Shown: positions 9,178-17,341 of the stretch, piece by piece
Layout: the number at the start of each line of letters is the position of its first letter
Position numbering within the stretch: the stretch's first letter is position 1
DNA from: Acidovorax kalamii
GTDB taxonomy: Bacteria > Pseudomonadota > Gammaproteobacteria > Burkholderiales > Burkholderiaceae_C
Length of the DNA stretch: 64,000 nucleotides
Reading direction: 5' to 3'
Assembly: GCF_002245625.1 (NCBI RefSeq)
Contig: NZ_NOIG01000004.1
Coordinates: 558,001-622,000, forward strand
Translations under genes and position numbers: made by a program
The notes under the pieces: generated by a model
What the model was told of the DNA's origin: nothing
Databases searched by the model: none
Seen by the model: only the letters and a program-made list of their open reading frames with translations

Positions 9178-10449
9178 TCAGCTGCTGGCCTGCGCAGCTT
9201 CCTCGAAACGGTCTACCGTACGCAGGGTCTTGAACGCCAGCATCCAGCCACCCACCACGCCCAGCGTGCACAGCCCGCCCACCACGGCGGCGGGCACCAC
9301 GCCCAGCCAGGCGGCGCTGGTGCCCGCGCGGAACTCGCCCAGCTCGTTGGACGAGCCGATGAACAGCATGTTCACCGCGTTCACCCGCCCGCGCATCGTG
9401 TCGGGCGTGGAGAACTGCACCAGCGCGCCCCGGATGTACACGCTCACCATGTCGGCCGCTCCCGCCACCATCAGCGCCGCAAACGACAGCCAGAACCAGT
9501 GTGAGAGCGCAAACACGAGGTTGGCCACACCAAACACCGCCACGGCGATGAACATGGTGCGCCCCACATGGCGGTTGAAGGGCCGCATGCTCAGGTACAG
9601 CCCGGCACCCACCTCGCCCACGGCCATGGCGCTGCGCAGCGCGCCCAGGCCGGCCGGGCCTACGTGCAGCACCTCTTGCGCGTAGATGGGCAGCAGGGCC
9701 ACCACGCCGCCCAGCAGCACGGCAAACAGGTCCAGCGAAATGGTGCCCAGGATGATGGGCCGCGAGCGGATGAAGCCGATGCCCGCGCCAAAACGCTGCC
9801 ACATCGTGCCCTGCGTGGGCCCGGGGGCGGTGCCGTGTGCCACCGGAACCCGCAGTACCAGCGCCACCCCCAGCGCAAAGCAGGCGCAGCACATGGCATA
9901 GGTCAGCTCGCCGCCGCCCAGCGCATACAGCAGCCCGCCCAGCAGGGGCCCGCCGATGCTGGCCACGCGCATCAGCATGCTGTTGGCAGCCATGGCCTGC
10001 GCCAGATGCCCGCGCGGCACGATCTGCGGCAGCAGGCTTTGCATGGCCGGGCCCGAGAACGCGCGCGAACAGCCATACAGCACCAGCACCGCATAAATGC
10101 CCGCCACCCCGCTGGCCCCGTGGCCCGACAGCCACCACAGCAGTGCGCTGCACACCCCGCCCACCGCCCAGGCCAGCGCCAGGATGCGCTTGCGCGCAAA
10201 CCGGTCGATCAGATCGCCCGCCGGCAGCAGCAGGCACAGCATGGGCAGAAACTGCGCCAGCCCCACATAGGCCAGCGCCAGGGGTTCACGGGTGAGGTCG
10301 TACACCTGCCAGGCCACCACCACGGCCTGCACCTGGGTGGCCACCACGGCCACCACGCGGGCGATCAGAAAAGCAACAAAACCGGAATGGCGGTAGACGC
10401 TGGTGGGCTCGGCAGTGGGCGCCGCAAAAGGGGATGGGGGGGCGGTCAT
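9178..10449 (-). CDS. MFS transporter, EntS/MFS_3 type
   Basis: A 423-residue major-facilitator protein with about 12 hydrophobic segments. It begins with the family's [22 protein letters not shown] and has the loop 2-3 motif [14 protein letters not shown] and a second-half [11 protein letters not shown]. This resembles the MFS_3 group that contains the enterobactin exporter EntS. No siderophore genes lie nearby, so the exported compound is unknown. It diverges from the flagellin gene across 255 bases. Confidence 0.85.
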   Translation of the reverse strand: MTAPPSPFAAPTAEPTSVYRHSGFVAFLIARVVAVVATQVQAVVVAWQVYDLTREPLALAYVGLAQFLPMLCLLLPAGDLIDRFARKRILALAWAVGGVCSALLWWLSGHGASGVAGIYAVLVLYGCSRAFSGPAMQSLLPQIVPRGHLAQAMAANSMLMRVASIGGPLLGGLLYALGGGELTYAMCCACFALGVALVLRVPVAHGTAPGPTQGTMWQRFGAGIGFIRSRPIILGTISLDLFAVLLGGVVALLPIYAQEVLHVGPAGLGALRSAMAVGEVGAGLYLSMRPFNRHVGRTMFIAVAVFGVANLVFALSHWFWLSFAALMVAGAADMVSVYIRGALVQFSTPDTMRGRVNAVNMLFIGSSNELGEFRAGTSAAWLGVVPAAVVGGLCTLGVVGGWMLAFKTLRTVDRFEEAAQASS

Positions 10450-10556
10450 GACAAACGGGGACGGGTTGGCACCGGGGCGCTGTGCGCGGTGGAGCCAGGA
10501 GGGAGAAAGACCCCACGATGCTATCGGCGATGCCCCCTGCGCGCTGGCGGCTTAGG

Positions 10557-10582
10557 TAAAGACCCGCAGAAATCGCCATTCA
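10557..10582 (+). promoter_or_regulatory. Candidate sigma-28 (FliA) promoter for the flagellin gene
   Basis: TAAAGACC, then 10 bases, then GCCATTCA. The consensus is TAAAGTTT-N11-GCCGATAA, so the -35 half fits well and the -10 half only in its first bases. The position, 120 bases before the flagellin start, is plausible. A CGATAA at about 10599-10605 is an alternative -10 piece without a matching -35. Confidence 0.35.
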
Positions 10583-10704
10583 GGTTTTGCCGGAGCGCGT
10601 CGATAAGGAGACAGAGAAGCGGGTTTCCGGGCCCCCGGCGCTGTGGCGTGGGGCGCGGTGCCTGTGTATTTATCCACCACTCACCAGGAGCTGCGGGGCT
10701 GGCC

Positions 10705-12408
10705 ATGGGGTTGACGATCAACACCAACGTGATGTCGCTGAATGCGCAGCGCCGGCTTGGTAATGCGCAGAGCGATATGGCCACGACCGTGCAGCGCCTG
10801 TCCTCGGGCCTGCGCATCAACAGCGCCAAGGACGACGCCGCGGGCCTGGCGATCTCCGAGCGCTTCACCTCGCAGATCCGCGGGCTGAACCAGGCGGCGC
10901 GCAATGCCAACGACGGCCTGTCGCTCATGCAGACGGCCGAGGGCGCGCTGCAGAGCGTCACGGCCAGCCTGCAGCGCATCCGCGAGCTGGCTGTGCAGGC
11001 CGCCAACGACACCAACAGCGCGTCCGACCGCCAGGCGATCCAGGCCGAGGTGACGCGGCTGGCGCAAGAGATTGACCGTACCGGGCGCACCACGCAGTTC
11101 AACGGCATGGACGTGTTCGACCGCTCTGACGCCAGCGTGGTGGGCGACGAGAACCTGCTGTCCGTGTTTGATGGCCTGACCAGCGCGGGCAGCTGGCTGG
11201 AGAGCAGCGAAAACCTTATCCGCACCTATTTTGGCCTGCAGGGCGATGGGGCGGCCATCGACATCCGCTACACCGGCTTTACCGACAACGCGGGCGGTGT
11301 GGCTGCCTATGTGCAGGTCACCGGGTTTGACGGGCAGGGGCGGGGCAACAACCTGGTGCTGCAGGTGGACATGGCCGACTTCGTGCCGCCCAACCCGCCC
11401 AATGGGGGCTCTGCGCCGTTCTACAACGACCGTGTGATTGCCCACGAAATGGTGCACGCGGTGATGGCCCGCTCCACCAACTGGCAGAACATCACTGGCA
11501 GCCACCTGTGGTTTGCCGAAGGCGCGGCCGAATTCATCCACGGCGCCGAAGAACGGGTGCGCGCCGACGTGGCCAACCTGGGCGTGGCCGCGGTGGTGGC
11601 GGCCATTGGCGGGCCCAGCAATACCAGCGAGTTCTACTCGTCCAGCTACTCGGCCGTGCGCTACATGCACGAGCGCATCAAGACGGCGGGCGGCACCGGC
11701 ATCAAAGATGTGCTCACCTACATGAGCAACAACCCCGGCTCCACGCTGGACGCGGCCATTGGCGCAGCCTCGGCCGGGGCCTTCACCAACGCGGGCGATG
11801 TGCTCACGCAGTACGGGCTCAACGGGGCGGCCTTCATCGGCAGTTTTGACCTGAACAATGCCGACACCGGCGCCATTGGCGGCGCCGACGTGGACGGCGG
11901 CATGGTGCGCGACGCCAAGGCGGCGCTGCCCAACCAGGGCAGCCGCTCGGGCAAGGACGCGCTGCAGGGCTTCACCGAGACCTACGAAAACATCGCCTCG
12001 ACCAGCGGCGCCATCAGCACCAAGGTCTTCCAGGTGGGCGCCAACGCCAACCAGACCCTGGAAACCCGCGTGGGCGCAATTGGTCTGGGCGCCATGGGGC
12101 TGCGCAACACGCTGGACGTGACCACCTCGGCCGCGCAGGCCATCGTGTCGGTAGACCGCGCGCTGGACTACGTGAACAGCCAGCGTGCCGTCATCGGCGC
12201 GCAGTCGTCGCGTCTGGAGTCGGCCATCACCAACTTGCAGATCGGCAGCGAGAACCTCTCGGCCAGCCGGGCGCGCATCACCGACACCGACTTTGCGGTG
12301 GAGACCGCCACCCTGGCGCGCCAGCAGATCCTGCAGCAGGCGGGCAACGCCATGGTGGTGCAGGCCAACCAGATGCCCCAGGGCGTGCTGGCTTTGCTGC
12401 GCACCTGA
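10705..12408 (+). CDS. Flagellinolysin: flagellin with a zinc metallopeptidase domain
   Basis: A 567-residue flagellin. Residues 1-150 ([16 protein letters not shown]...) and about 470-567 (ending [20 protein letters not shown]) are the conserved D0/D1 helices. The variable region between them is a protease: HEMVH at 247-251 (two zinc histidines and catalytic Glu248) and WFAEGAAE at 269-276, where Glu272 is the likely third zinc ligand. This is the arrangement of the flagellinolysin family, whose flagella digest protein along the filament. The ATG at 10705 gives the canonical flagellin N-terminus. AGGAG lies 14 bases upstream, rather far. No other flagellar gene is in the window, so it is an orphan or accessory flagellin. 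Confidence 0.93.
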   Translation: MGLTINTNVMSLNAQRRLGNAQSDMATTVQRLSSGLRINSAKDDAAGLAISERFTSQIRGLNQAARNANDGLSLMQTAEGALQSVTASLQRIRELAVQAANDTNSASDRQAIQAEVTRLAQEIDRTGRTTQFNGMDVFDRSDASVVGDENLLSVFDGLTSAGSWLESSENLIRTYFGLQGDGAAIDIRYTGFTDNAGGVAAYVQVTGFDGQGRGNNLVLQVDMADFVPPNPPNGGSAPFYNDRVIAHEMVHAVMARSTNWQNITGSHLWFAEGAAEFIHGAEERVRADVANLGVAAVVAAIGGPSNTSEFYSSSYSAVRYMHERIKTAGGTGIKDVLTYMSNNPGSTLDAAIGAASAGAFTNAGDVLTQYGLNGAAFIGSFDLNNADTGAIGGADVDGGMVRDAKAALPNQGSRSGKDALQGFTETYENIASTSGAISTKVFQVGANANQTLETRVGAIGLGAMGLRNTLDVTTSAAQAIVSVDRALDYVNSQRAVIGAQSSRLESAITNLQIGSENLSASRARITDTDFAVETATLARQQILQQAGNAMVVQANQMPQGVLALLRT

Positions 12409-12419
12409 TCCATCCCTCT

Positions 12420-12442
12420 GCAGCCAGCTCAGCGCTGGCTGC
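12420..12442. terminator. GC-rich hairpin between convergent genes
   Basis: A perfect 9-bp stem, GCAGCCAGC with GCTGGCTGC, and loop TCAGC, 12 bases after the flagellin stop. It has no T-run and overlaps the 3' end of the opposite thermonuclease gene, so it may be a weak bidirectional terminator or an mRNA-end stabiliser. Confidence 0.4.
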
Positions 12443-12866
12443 GCCGGTGCCGGTAGTCCCACGGCGCCAGCGGCCGCTTCTGCGACCACAGGCCGGTGCC
12501 ACTGCTGCGCGCCTGCTGCTGCAGCGCCGCCAGCTGTGGGCGAGATTCGGCATAGGGCGTGTACACCCAGGCCAGGCCCGCGCGCACCTGGGCCGTGGCC
12601 ACATCGGCACTGCCGCAGCGCACATGGGCCACCGTGCGGCCGTAGCTGTCTTCATCCACCGGCTGCAGCGTGGCGCGCTGCCTGAAGCACAGCCGCGCCA
12701 GGTGCTGCCGCGACTTCTGGCCAAACGCCTGGCGCGACTCGGGTGCGTCGATGGCGGCAATGCGCACCTTCACCTGCTGGTAGGCGCCGGGCGCGCCGCA
12801 GCGCGCGGTGAGGGTGTCGCCGTCGCTGATGGCGACGACCAGGCAGAACAGGGAAGCAAGGGGCAC
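12429..12866 (-). CDS. Thermonuclease (SNase)-family protein
   Basis: A staphylococcal-nuclease-like OB-fold domain. The core shows AISDGDTLTARC, VKVRIAAIDAPE (Arg-x-x-x-Ile-Asp-Ala-Pro), RQHLARLCF, DSYGRTVAHV and a C-terminal GLWSQ, all family hallmarks of calcium-dependent nucleases. The frame stays open far upstream through repeat DNA, but no ATG occurs close to the domain. I use the GTG at 12866, giving a 145-residue protein with a short hydrophobic leader (PLASLFCLVVA). The true start is uncertain. It converges on the flagellin gene. Confidence 0.75.
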   Translation of the reverse strand: MPLASLFCLVVAISDGDTLTARCGAPGAYQQVKVRIAAIDAPESRQAFGQKSRQHLARLCFRQRATLQPVDEDSYGRTVAHVRCGSADVATAQVRAGLAWVYTPYAESRPQLAALQQQARSSGTGLWSQKRPLAPWDYRHRRSQR

Positions 12867-12928
12867 GGGCGGTGGTGGGGTTGGGAGAGGTGGGCGAAAG
12901 GCTGCGTTGACGGGAGGCGGCAGCTTTA

Positions 12929-12992
12929 CAAGCTTTTTTGGCCTCTTGGGCGCAATGGATAAGCGCTGATAGCTATCAATAGTGTAGCTGCT
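12929..12992 (+). repeat. Dispersed intergenic repeat, copy 2
   Basis: GGCCTCTTGGGCGC, then ATGGATAAGCGCTGATAGCT and ATCAATAGTGTAGCTGCT. The core is 20/20 identical to copy 1. It lies upstream of the thermonuclease gene and before palindromic element 1. Confidence 0.7.
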
Positions 12993-13093
12993 GTGGAGCA
13001 GGCTCCGGGGCAAGCCGGGGGGTGTGGCCCATGGGGTGCAGGAATGCCGGTTTTTTGTGCAGCCTGCTGAAACCACACACCGGCGCGGGTTTG

Positions 13094-13362
13094 AGAACGT
13101 GTTCACGATCTTTTCCGGGCCGCGCAAGTGCCTTGCCGGGATGGGATGCAAGGCGCGGTGCGCGGTGGATAGCTCGGCTATCCACAAGCGCCGCAACGCC
13201 GCAGACCGCCCGGCAAGGCACTTGCCCGAAGGGTTGGGGCGAAATCGGGCGATTGGACGCCCCGGCTGCTTGCATGGGCACGAGCCCATGCAGCGCACCC
13301 GAAGCATCCACTCATCCCGATTGCGCCCCAACGCGGCCCCGAAAAGATCGTGAACACGTTCT
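13094..13362. repeat. Structured palindromic element, copy 1 (269 bp)
   Basis: Bounded by 31-bp inverted repeats (13094-13124 and 13332-13362, 30/31 paired; outer bases AGAACGTGTTCACGATCTTT). Inside are a 16-bp perfect stem (13125-13140 with 13209-13224, CAAGTGCCTTGCCGGG), a 9-bp hairpin with loop TCG (13165-13173/13177-13185), a 16-bp stem with one mismatch (13234-13249/13316-13331) and an 8-bp hairpin (13272-13279/13284-13291, GCATGGGC). Nearly the whole element can therefore pair. No coding function is apparent. A second copy at 15348 has changes that keep the pairing. It could be a non-autonomous mobile element or a structured RNA. Confidence 0.85.
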
Positions 13363-13567
13363 GAAGGTTGTTCCGGGGTTTATCCACAACCTGTTGCACA
13401 TGCTGCGGGTATAACTTGCCGGAAGATGGTGGGCACGGCGAACAACCCCGTCCAAACCCTGGCCATGTAGCGGCCGGTGGGCTGGCCGCTCCCTAAAATC
13501 GATGGAACCGCGCCGGGCCTGTGCCGTCAGAGCACCCTGTTGCGCAGCGTGAAGAAAACAACCCGAC

Positions 13568-14191
13568 ATGACACCAAAACCCCAGACGCATTGCCCCTTG
13601 CCCCCCGCCGCAACGGCGGCCAGCGCGCCAGCCCGTGCCCCGCTGCGGGCGCTGGCCTTGGCCGTGGCAGGCGGTGCATCGGCCCTGCTGCTGGCGGGCT
13701 GCGTGGGCACCACCGTCAAGACCTTCGAAGTGCAGGAAAACTTTGGCTCCGTGGCCACCTATTCGCGCCTTTTTGACGCTACCCCGCAGCAGACCTGCGA
13801 GGCATCGCGCCGTGCGCTGCTCAGCCAGGGCTATGTCATCTCCACCCAGCAGGCCGAGCTGATCGAGGGCAAGAAGAGCTTCCAGCCCGAGGCCGAATCG
13901 CACCTGCAGATGGTGGTGCGCGTGGTGTGTGTGCCCGAGGCCAATGACGGCAAGGTGAGCCTGGGCTTTGTGACCGCGCTGCAGGACACCTACGCCCTGC
14001 GCAAGACCAACAACTCCGCCAGCGTGGGCGTGGGCGCCATCGGCTCGGTGTCGCTGCCGTTTTCCTCCAGCAGCGAATCGCTGGTGAAGGTGGGCAGCGA
14101 GACCATTTCCAAAGACACCTTCTACGAAAGCTTCTTCGACCTAGTGAAGCGCTACCTCATCATCGACCAAGCCCAGACTAGTGGCGGCTGA
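13568..14191 (+). CDS. DUF2242 lipoprotein
   Basis: A 207-residue protein with a long Ala/Pro-rich leader, a hydrophobic segment and a lipobox LLLAGC near residue 42, so it should be lipid-anchored in the envelope. The remainder (SRLFDATPQQTCEASRRALLSQGYV, then FQPEAESHLQMVVRVVCVPE) fits DUF2242, a family of unknown function. The ATG at 13568 is preceded by an A-rich but weak ribosome site; a shorter start nearer the hydrophobic segment cannot be excluded. Upstream lie 200 bases without a gene, after palindromic element 1. Confidence 0.78.
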   Translation: MTPKPQTHCPLPPAATAASAPARAPLRALALAVAGGASALLLAGCVGTTVKTFEVQENFGSVATYSRLFDATPQQTCEASRRALLSQGYVISTQQAELIEGKKSFQPEAESHLQMVVRVVCVPEANDGKVSLGFVTALQDTYALRKTNNSASVGVGAIGSVSLPFSSSSESLVKVGSETISKDTFYESFFDLVKRYLIIDQAQTSGG

Positions 14192-14233
14192 ACGTGTGAG
14201 GCCAGGCGCCCCGCAGCGATAGAGCAGCAGGCA

Positions 14234-14773
14234 TCACTCGCCGCGCCAGCGCTCCACCAGCGCCCACCCCTCGGGCCAGTCGCCCAGCCCGCTGTCGGCA
14301 TTGAGGTGGCCCCGCGCGCCCAGCACCACAGGTTCGGCGTTCCAGGCGCTGGCGCATTGCGCTGAAAAGCCGGGGGTGGAATAGGGGTCGGTGGTGCTGC
14401 TCATCAGCACCCGCCGGGGCCCGGCGGGCAAGGTGCCAGGCAGCGGCGCAAAACCGTGGGCGTCGGCCGGGAAGTTCGGCCCGCTGGGGTCGGGCACCGC
14501 CACCAGCAGCAGCGCATGTACGGACCGGCGGTGGCGTGCGGCCCAGTGCACCGCCACCAGGCAGCCCAGGCTGTGCGCCACCAGAATCGGGGGCTGCGGC
14601 AGCGCGGCAATCGCGTCATCGAGTGCACGCACCCAGGTGTCGCACACGGGGTGGTCCCAGTCGGCCTGCTCCACCCGCGCCACGCCCGCGTGCCGCGTTT
14701 GCCACAATGACTGCCAGTGGGTGGGGCCCGAGTTGTAGATGCCCGGAATGAGCAAAACAGGTCGCGTCGTCAT
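14234..14773 (-). CDS. RBBP9/YdeN-family serine hydrolase
   Basis: A 179-residue single-domain alpha/beta hydrolase. It starts PVLLIPGIYNSGPTHWQSLW, has the nucleophile elbow VAHSLGC, an acid in STTDPYST, and the catalytic histidine in GARGHLNADSGLGDWPEG. This set of motifs is typical of the RBBP9/YdeN family, small serine hydrolases with poorly known substrates. The stop of the preceding DUF2242 gene is 43 bases away, converging. No signal peptide; cytoplasmic. Confidence 0.87.
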   Translation of the reverse strand: MTTRPVLLIPGIYNSGPTHWQSLWQTRHAGVARVEQADWDHPVCDTWVRALDDAIAALPQPPILVAHSLGCLVAVHWAARHRRSVHALLLVAVPDPSGPNFPADAHGFAPLPGTLPAGPRRVLMSSTTDPYSTPGFSAQCASAWNAEPVVLGARGHLNADSGLGDWPEGWALVERWRGE

Positions 14774-14910
14774 CCAAATTCCTTGTTGTCAAAGCAGATC
14801 CATCACTGCCCGCCCACGATAGGAATCTGCGGCCACCTCGGCCAGTGGCAGCCATCGGAAATCGCCCGCCCAAACCTTGAAGTCATCGCAAACACAAAGG
14901 AAACGCTGCT

Positions 14911-15348
14911 GTGGAACTGGACAAAAAAGACCGGCAGATCCTCACGGCCCTGCAGCACGACGCGCGCCAGAGCCTGTCGGCGCTGGGCAAACAGATCGGC
15001 CTGTCGCAGCCCGCGATGAGCGAGCGCGTGAAGAAACTCGAAGACGCAGGCGTGATTGCGGGCTACTCCGCCCGCATCAACCTCGCCGCCGTGGGGCTGG
15101 GCCTGCAGGCCGTGGTGCGGGTGCGCACCACGCACGAGCATATCCAGCGCTATGTGCAACTGTTCCAGTCCATGCCCGAGGTGCTCGAGGCCGTGCGTGT
15201 GACCGGTGAAGACTGTTTTGTGGTGCGCTGCGCCTTCGGCCAGCCCGCCGACCTGGAGCGTGTGGTGGATGCGCTGGCGGCGTATGGCAGCGTGTCCACT
15301 TCGCTGGTGCTGTCGCACCCGGTGAACAAGGCGGTGCCGCTGGTGTAA
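14911..15348 (+). CDS. Lrp/AsnC-family transcriptional regulator
   Basis: A 145-residue Lrp/AsnC regulator. The helix-turn-helix is LDKKDRQILTALQ...LSALGKQIGLSQPAMSERVKKLEDAGVI (residues 3-50), followed by an RAM/ACT ligand domain with the VRVTGEDCFVVRC strand. Such proteins sense amino acids and bind as octamers. The start is GTG at 14911, with AAAGGAAA eight to ten bases upstream. The stop codon TAA is the first base pair of palindromic element 2, so any read-through transcript would carry that structure as its 3' end. It diverges from the RBBP9-type hydrolase gene. Confidence 0.9.
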   Translation: MELDKKDRQILTALQHDARQSLSALGKQIGLSQPAMSERVKKLEDAGVIAGYSARINLAAVGLGLQAVVRVRTTHEHIQRYVQLFQSMPEVLEAVRVTGEDCFVVRCAFGQPADLERVVDALAAYGSVSTSLVLSHPVNKAVPLV

Positions 15349-15618
15349 GAACCTGTTCAAGATCTTTTCGGGGTCGCACAAGTGCCTTGCCGGGATGGGA
15401 TGCTAGGCGCGGTGCGCAGCCAATAGCTCGGCTATTGGCAAGCGCCGCAACGCCGCAGACCGCCCGGCAAGGCACTTGCCCGCAGGGTTGGAGTGAAATC
15501 GGGCGACAAGGCCGCTCCGGCTGCTTGCATGGGCATGAGCCCATGCTGTGCATCCGAAGCATCCACTCATCCCGATTGCACTCCAATGCGATCCTCGAAA
15601 AGATCTTGAACAGGTTCT
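15348..15618. repeat. Structured palindromic element, copy 2 (271 bp)
   Basis: Outer inverted repeats of 22-31 bp (outer bases AGAACCTGTTCAAGATCTTT). Internal pairs sit as in copy 1: a 16-bp class stem CAAGTGCCTTGCCGGG, a 9-bp hairpin with loop TCG (15419-15427/15431-15439), a long stem (15488-15503/15571-15586) and hairpin GCATGGGC...GCCCATGC (15527-15534/15539-15546). Relative to copy 1, bases in three stems differ on both arms so that pairing is kept. Its left edge overlaps the Lrp stop codon at 15346-15348. Confidence 0.85.
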
Positions 15619-15626
15619 AAGGGGGC

Positions 15627-15684
15627 GCTGAAATGACCGACTCCGCGCAATGGCTAAGCGCTGACAGCTATTGAATGCATAGCA
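15627..15684 (+). repeat. Dispersed intergenic repeat, copy 3
   Basis: CGCGCAATGGCTAAGCGCTG, ACAGCTATTGAATGCATAGCA; two or three changes from the core of copies 1 and 2. The tail forms GCTAT...ATAGC. It lies directly after palindromic element 2 and before the LysR stop. Confidence 0.65.
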
Positions 15685-15708
15685 ATCATCGGTCGTTTCG
15701 TGGAGCCC

Positions 15709-16599
15709 TCAGGGCAGCTCCACCGTGTCTGCCAGATGCCCGTACACCGCTGCGATGCGCCGCAGGTGCCGCGACTCCGGGTGCGTGAGCAGCCACAGCT
15801 CGTTGTCACATTCGGCCAGCGACCCGGTGAGCGGGCGCAGGTCACTGCGGCCCTGGGCCAGAAAGGTCGGCAGCACGCCCACGCCCGCACCCCGGGCCAC
15901 CAGCTCCATGACCGTGAGCAGGCTGTTCACGCGGTAGGTGGGCTGCACCTTGGGGTACTGCTTCTTGCGCCAGCGCACCGAGGGGTGGTCGGGCATGGAG
16001 TCGTCGGGCGCGACCCAGGCCGCGCGGCCCGCCTGCACATCGGACAAGGCCAGCGTGCTGGTGTGGGCGGTGTAGAGCGCCGAGCGGATCGTGCCGATTT
16101 GCCGGCCCACCAGATGCTGCGGCGGGCGTTTGGTGGCGCGCACGGCGATGTCGGTGTCGCGCCGTGTGAGGCTCACCAGCTCGTTGCCCGCATGCAGCTC
16201 GTACACCAGCGCCGGGTGCCGGGGCTGCAGCCGCTGCAGTGCCGGTGCGATGAGCCCGTGCAGGAGGGTGTCGGTGGTGGAGATGCGCACCGTGCCCGTG
16301 ATCTGCTCAGGCTGCGCCTGGGTGGCGGTGCGCGCGGCCTCCAGGGCGGCCTCTACCCGTTCTGCCTGCTCGGCCAGGGCCTGGGCCAGTTCCGAGGCGC
16401 GGTAGCCCGCGCGAGAGCGCTCGAACAGCGACTGCCCCAGCCCCCTCTCGATGCGCTGGATCGCGCGGAACACGGTGGAGGCATCCACCCCCAGGCGCTC
16501 GCCGGCCGCCGCCAGCGTGCCGGTGCGCACCATGGCCAGCAGCACCTCCAGCTCGGCGGCGCCCAGACGGTATTGCGTTGTTGCAATCAATGATTTCAT
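15709..16599 (-). CDS. LysR-family transcriptional regulator
   Basis: A 296-residue LysR regulator. The winged helix (residues 11-70: AELEVLLAMVRTGTLAAAGERLGVDASTVFRAIQRIERGLGQSLFER) is followed by a periplasmic-binding-protein-like effector domain beginning GTVRISTTDTL. I chose MKSLIATTQ at 16599, which places the HTH at the usual distance; the longer open frame runs into the divergent gene's leader. It is divergent from a glutathione S-transferase gene, the usual arrangement for a LysR protein that controls its neighbour. The effector is unknown. Confidence 0.88.
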   Translation of the reverse strand: MKSLIATTQYRLGAAELEVLLAMVRTGTLAAAGERLGVDASTVFRAIQRIERGLGQSLFERSRAGYRASELAQALAEQAERVEAALEAARTATQAQPEQITGTVRISTTDTLLHGLIAPALQRLQPRHPALVYELHAGNELVSLTRRDTDIAVRATKRPPQHLVGRQIGTIRSALYTAHTSTLALSDVQAGRAAWVAPDDSMPDHPSVRWRKKQYPKVQPTYRVNSLLTVMELVARGAGVGVLPTFLAQGRSDLRPLTGSLAECDNELWLLTHPESRHLRRIAAVYGHLADTVELP

Positions 16600-16614
16600 G
16601 GCTGCGAATTTCGT

Positions 16615-16628
16615 TTGCGCTAGTGCAA
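16615..16628. promoter_or_regulatory. Candidate LysR operator
   Basis: TTGCGCTAGTGCAA, an imperfect 14-bp palindrome (only the central bases mismatch) placed 15 bases upstream of the lysR ATG in the divergent lysR-GST promoter region. LysR sites are usually dyads with a T-N11-A frame, which this fits approximately. Position, not experiment, supports it. Confidence 0.4.
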
Positions 16629-16729
16629 TCATAAATTCTGCCTGTCGCCCCTGCCGGCCCGATCCGATCCAGGCCGCATGCATCCGGGTGACGACCTTCC
16701 ACCTCTTTTTGACAGAAAGCCCCGCCACC

Positions 16730-17341
16730 ATGATGAAGCTCTACTACGCCCCCGGCGCCTGCTCGCTCGCCGTCCACATTGCCCTGCGCGAGGTGGGTGC
16801 CACCTTTGACCTGGTGAAGGTGGACCTGGCGCGCCACACCACCGAGGCCGGCGCCAACTTCCTCGATATTTCACCGCGCGGTTACGTGCCCCTGCTGGAG
16901 CTTGCCGACCAGTCGCGCCACACCGAGGGCGCGGCGCTGCTGCAGTACGTGGCCGACCTGGATCCGGCGCGGGCGCTGATTGGCCAACCCGGCTCGCGCG
17001 AGCGCCTGGCCGTGCTGGAATGGCTTACCTTCATCAGCACCGAGCTGCACAAGGGTTTCAGCCCCTGGCTGTGGCACAAGGAAACCGCCGACTCCACGCG
17101 CCAGGCCGCGCGGGCCAAGCTGGCCACCCGGTTTGCCGAGCTGGATGCGGTGCTGTCGCGCAGCGACTTCCTGGCGGGGGCCTACAGCGTGGCCGACGCC
17201 TATGGCTTCACCATCGTGAACTGGTCGAACCTGCTGGGCATCCCGCTCACCGCCTACCCGCACCTGCAGGCCTGGATGGCGCGCGTGGCAGCCCGCCCGC
17301 AGGTGCAGGCCGCGCTGCGCGCCGAGGGGCTGTTGTCGTGA
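16730..17341 (+). CDS. Glutathione S-transferase, beta class
   Basis: A 203-residue two-domain GST. MKLYYAPGACSLAVHIAL is the beta-class N-terminus with the catalytic/mixed-disulfide cysteine (residue 11 from this start, Cys10 in usual numbering). PRGYVPLLEL is the cis-proline loop and TEGAALLQYVAD the glutathione gamma-glutamyl site. Two ATGs in tandem (16730 and 16733) are both possible. The next gene's GTG overlaps its stop (GTGA), so the two are translationally coupled. Divergent LysR control is likely. Confidence 0.92.
   Translation: MMKLYYAPGACSLAVHIALREVGATFDLVKVDLARHTTEAGANFLDISPRGYVPLLELADQSRHTEGAALLQYVADLDPARALIGQPGSRERLAVLEWLTFISTELHKGFSPWLWHKETADSTRQAARAKLATRFAELDAVLSRSDFLAGAYSVADAYGFTIVNWSNLLGIPLTAYPHLQAWMARVAARPQVQAALRAEGLLS

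Noticed and set aside
9568..12408. A 946-codon frame that would fuse an N-terminal extension to the flagellin
   Set aside because: The first 379 codons are antisense to the MFS gene, and flagellin needs its conserved N-terminus at the start, as given by ATG 10705.
13094..13362. Insertion sequence
   Set aside because: Inverted ends are present, but the 269 bp cannot code a transposase and I cannot see a clear target duplication; kept as a repeat.
13380..13388. A perfect DnaA box TTATCCACA
   Set aside because: A single site without neighbours, no dnaA, dnaN or AT-rich unwinding region; not an origin.
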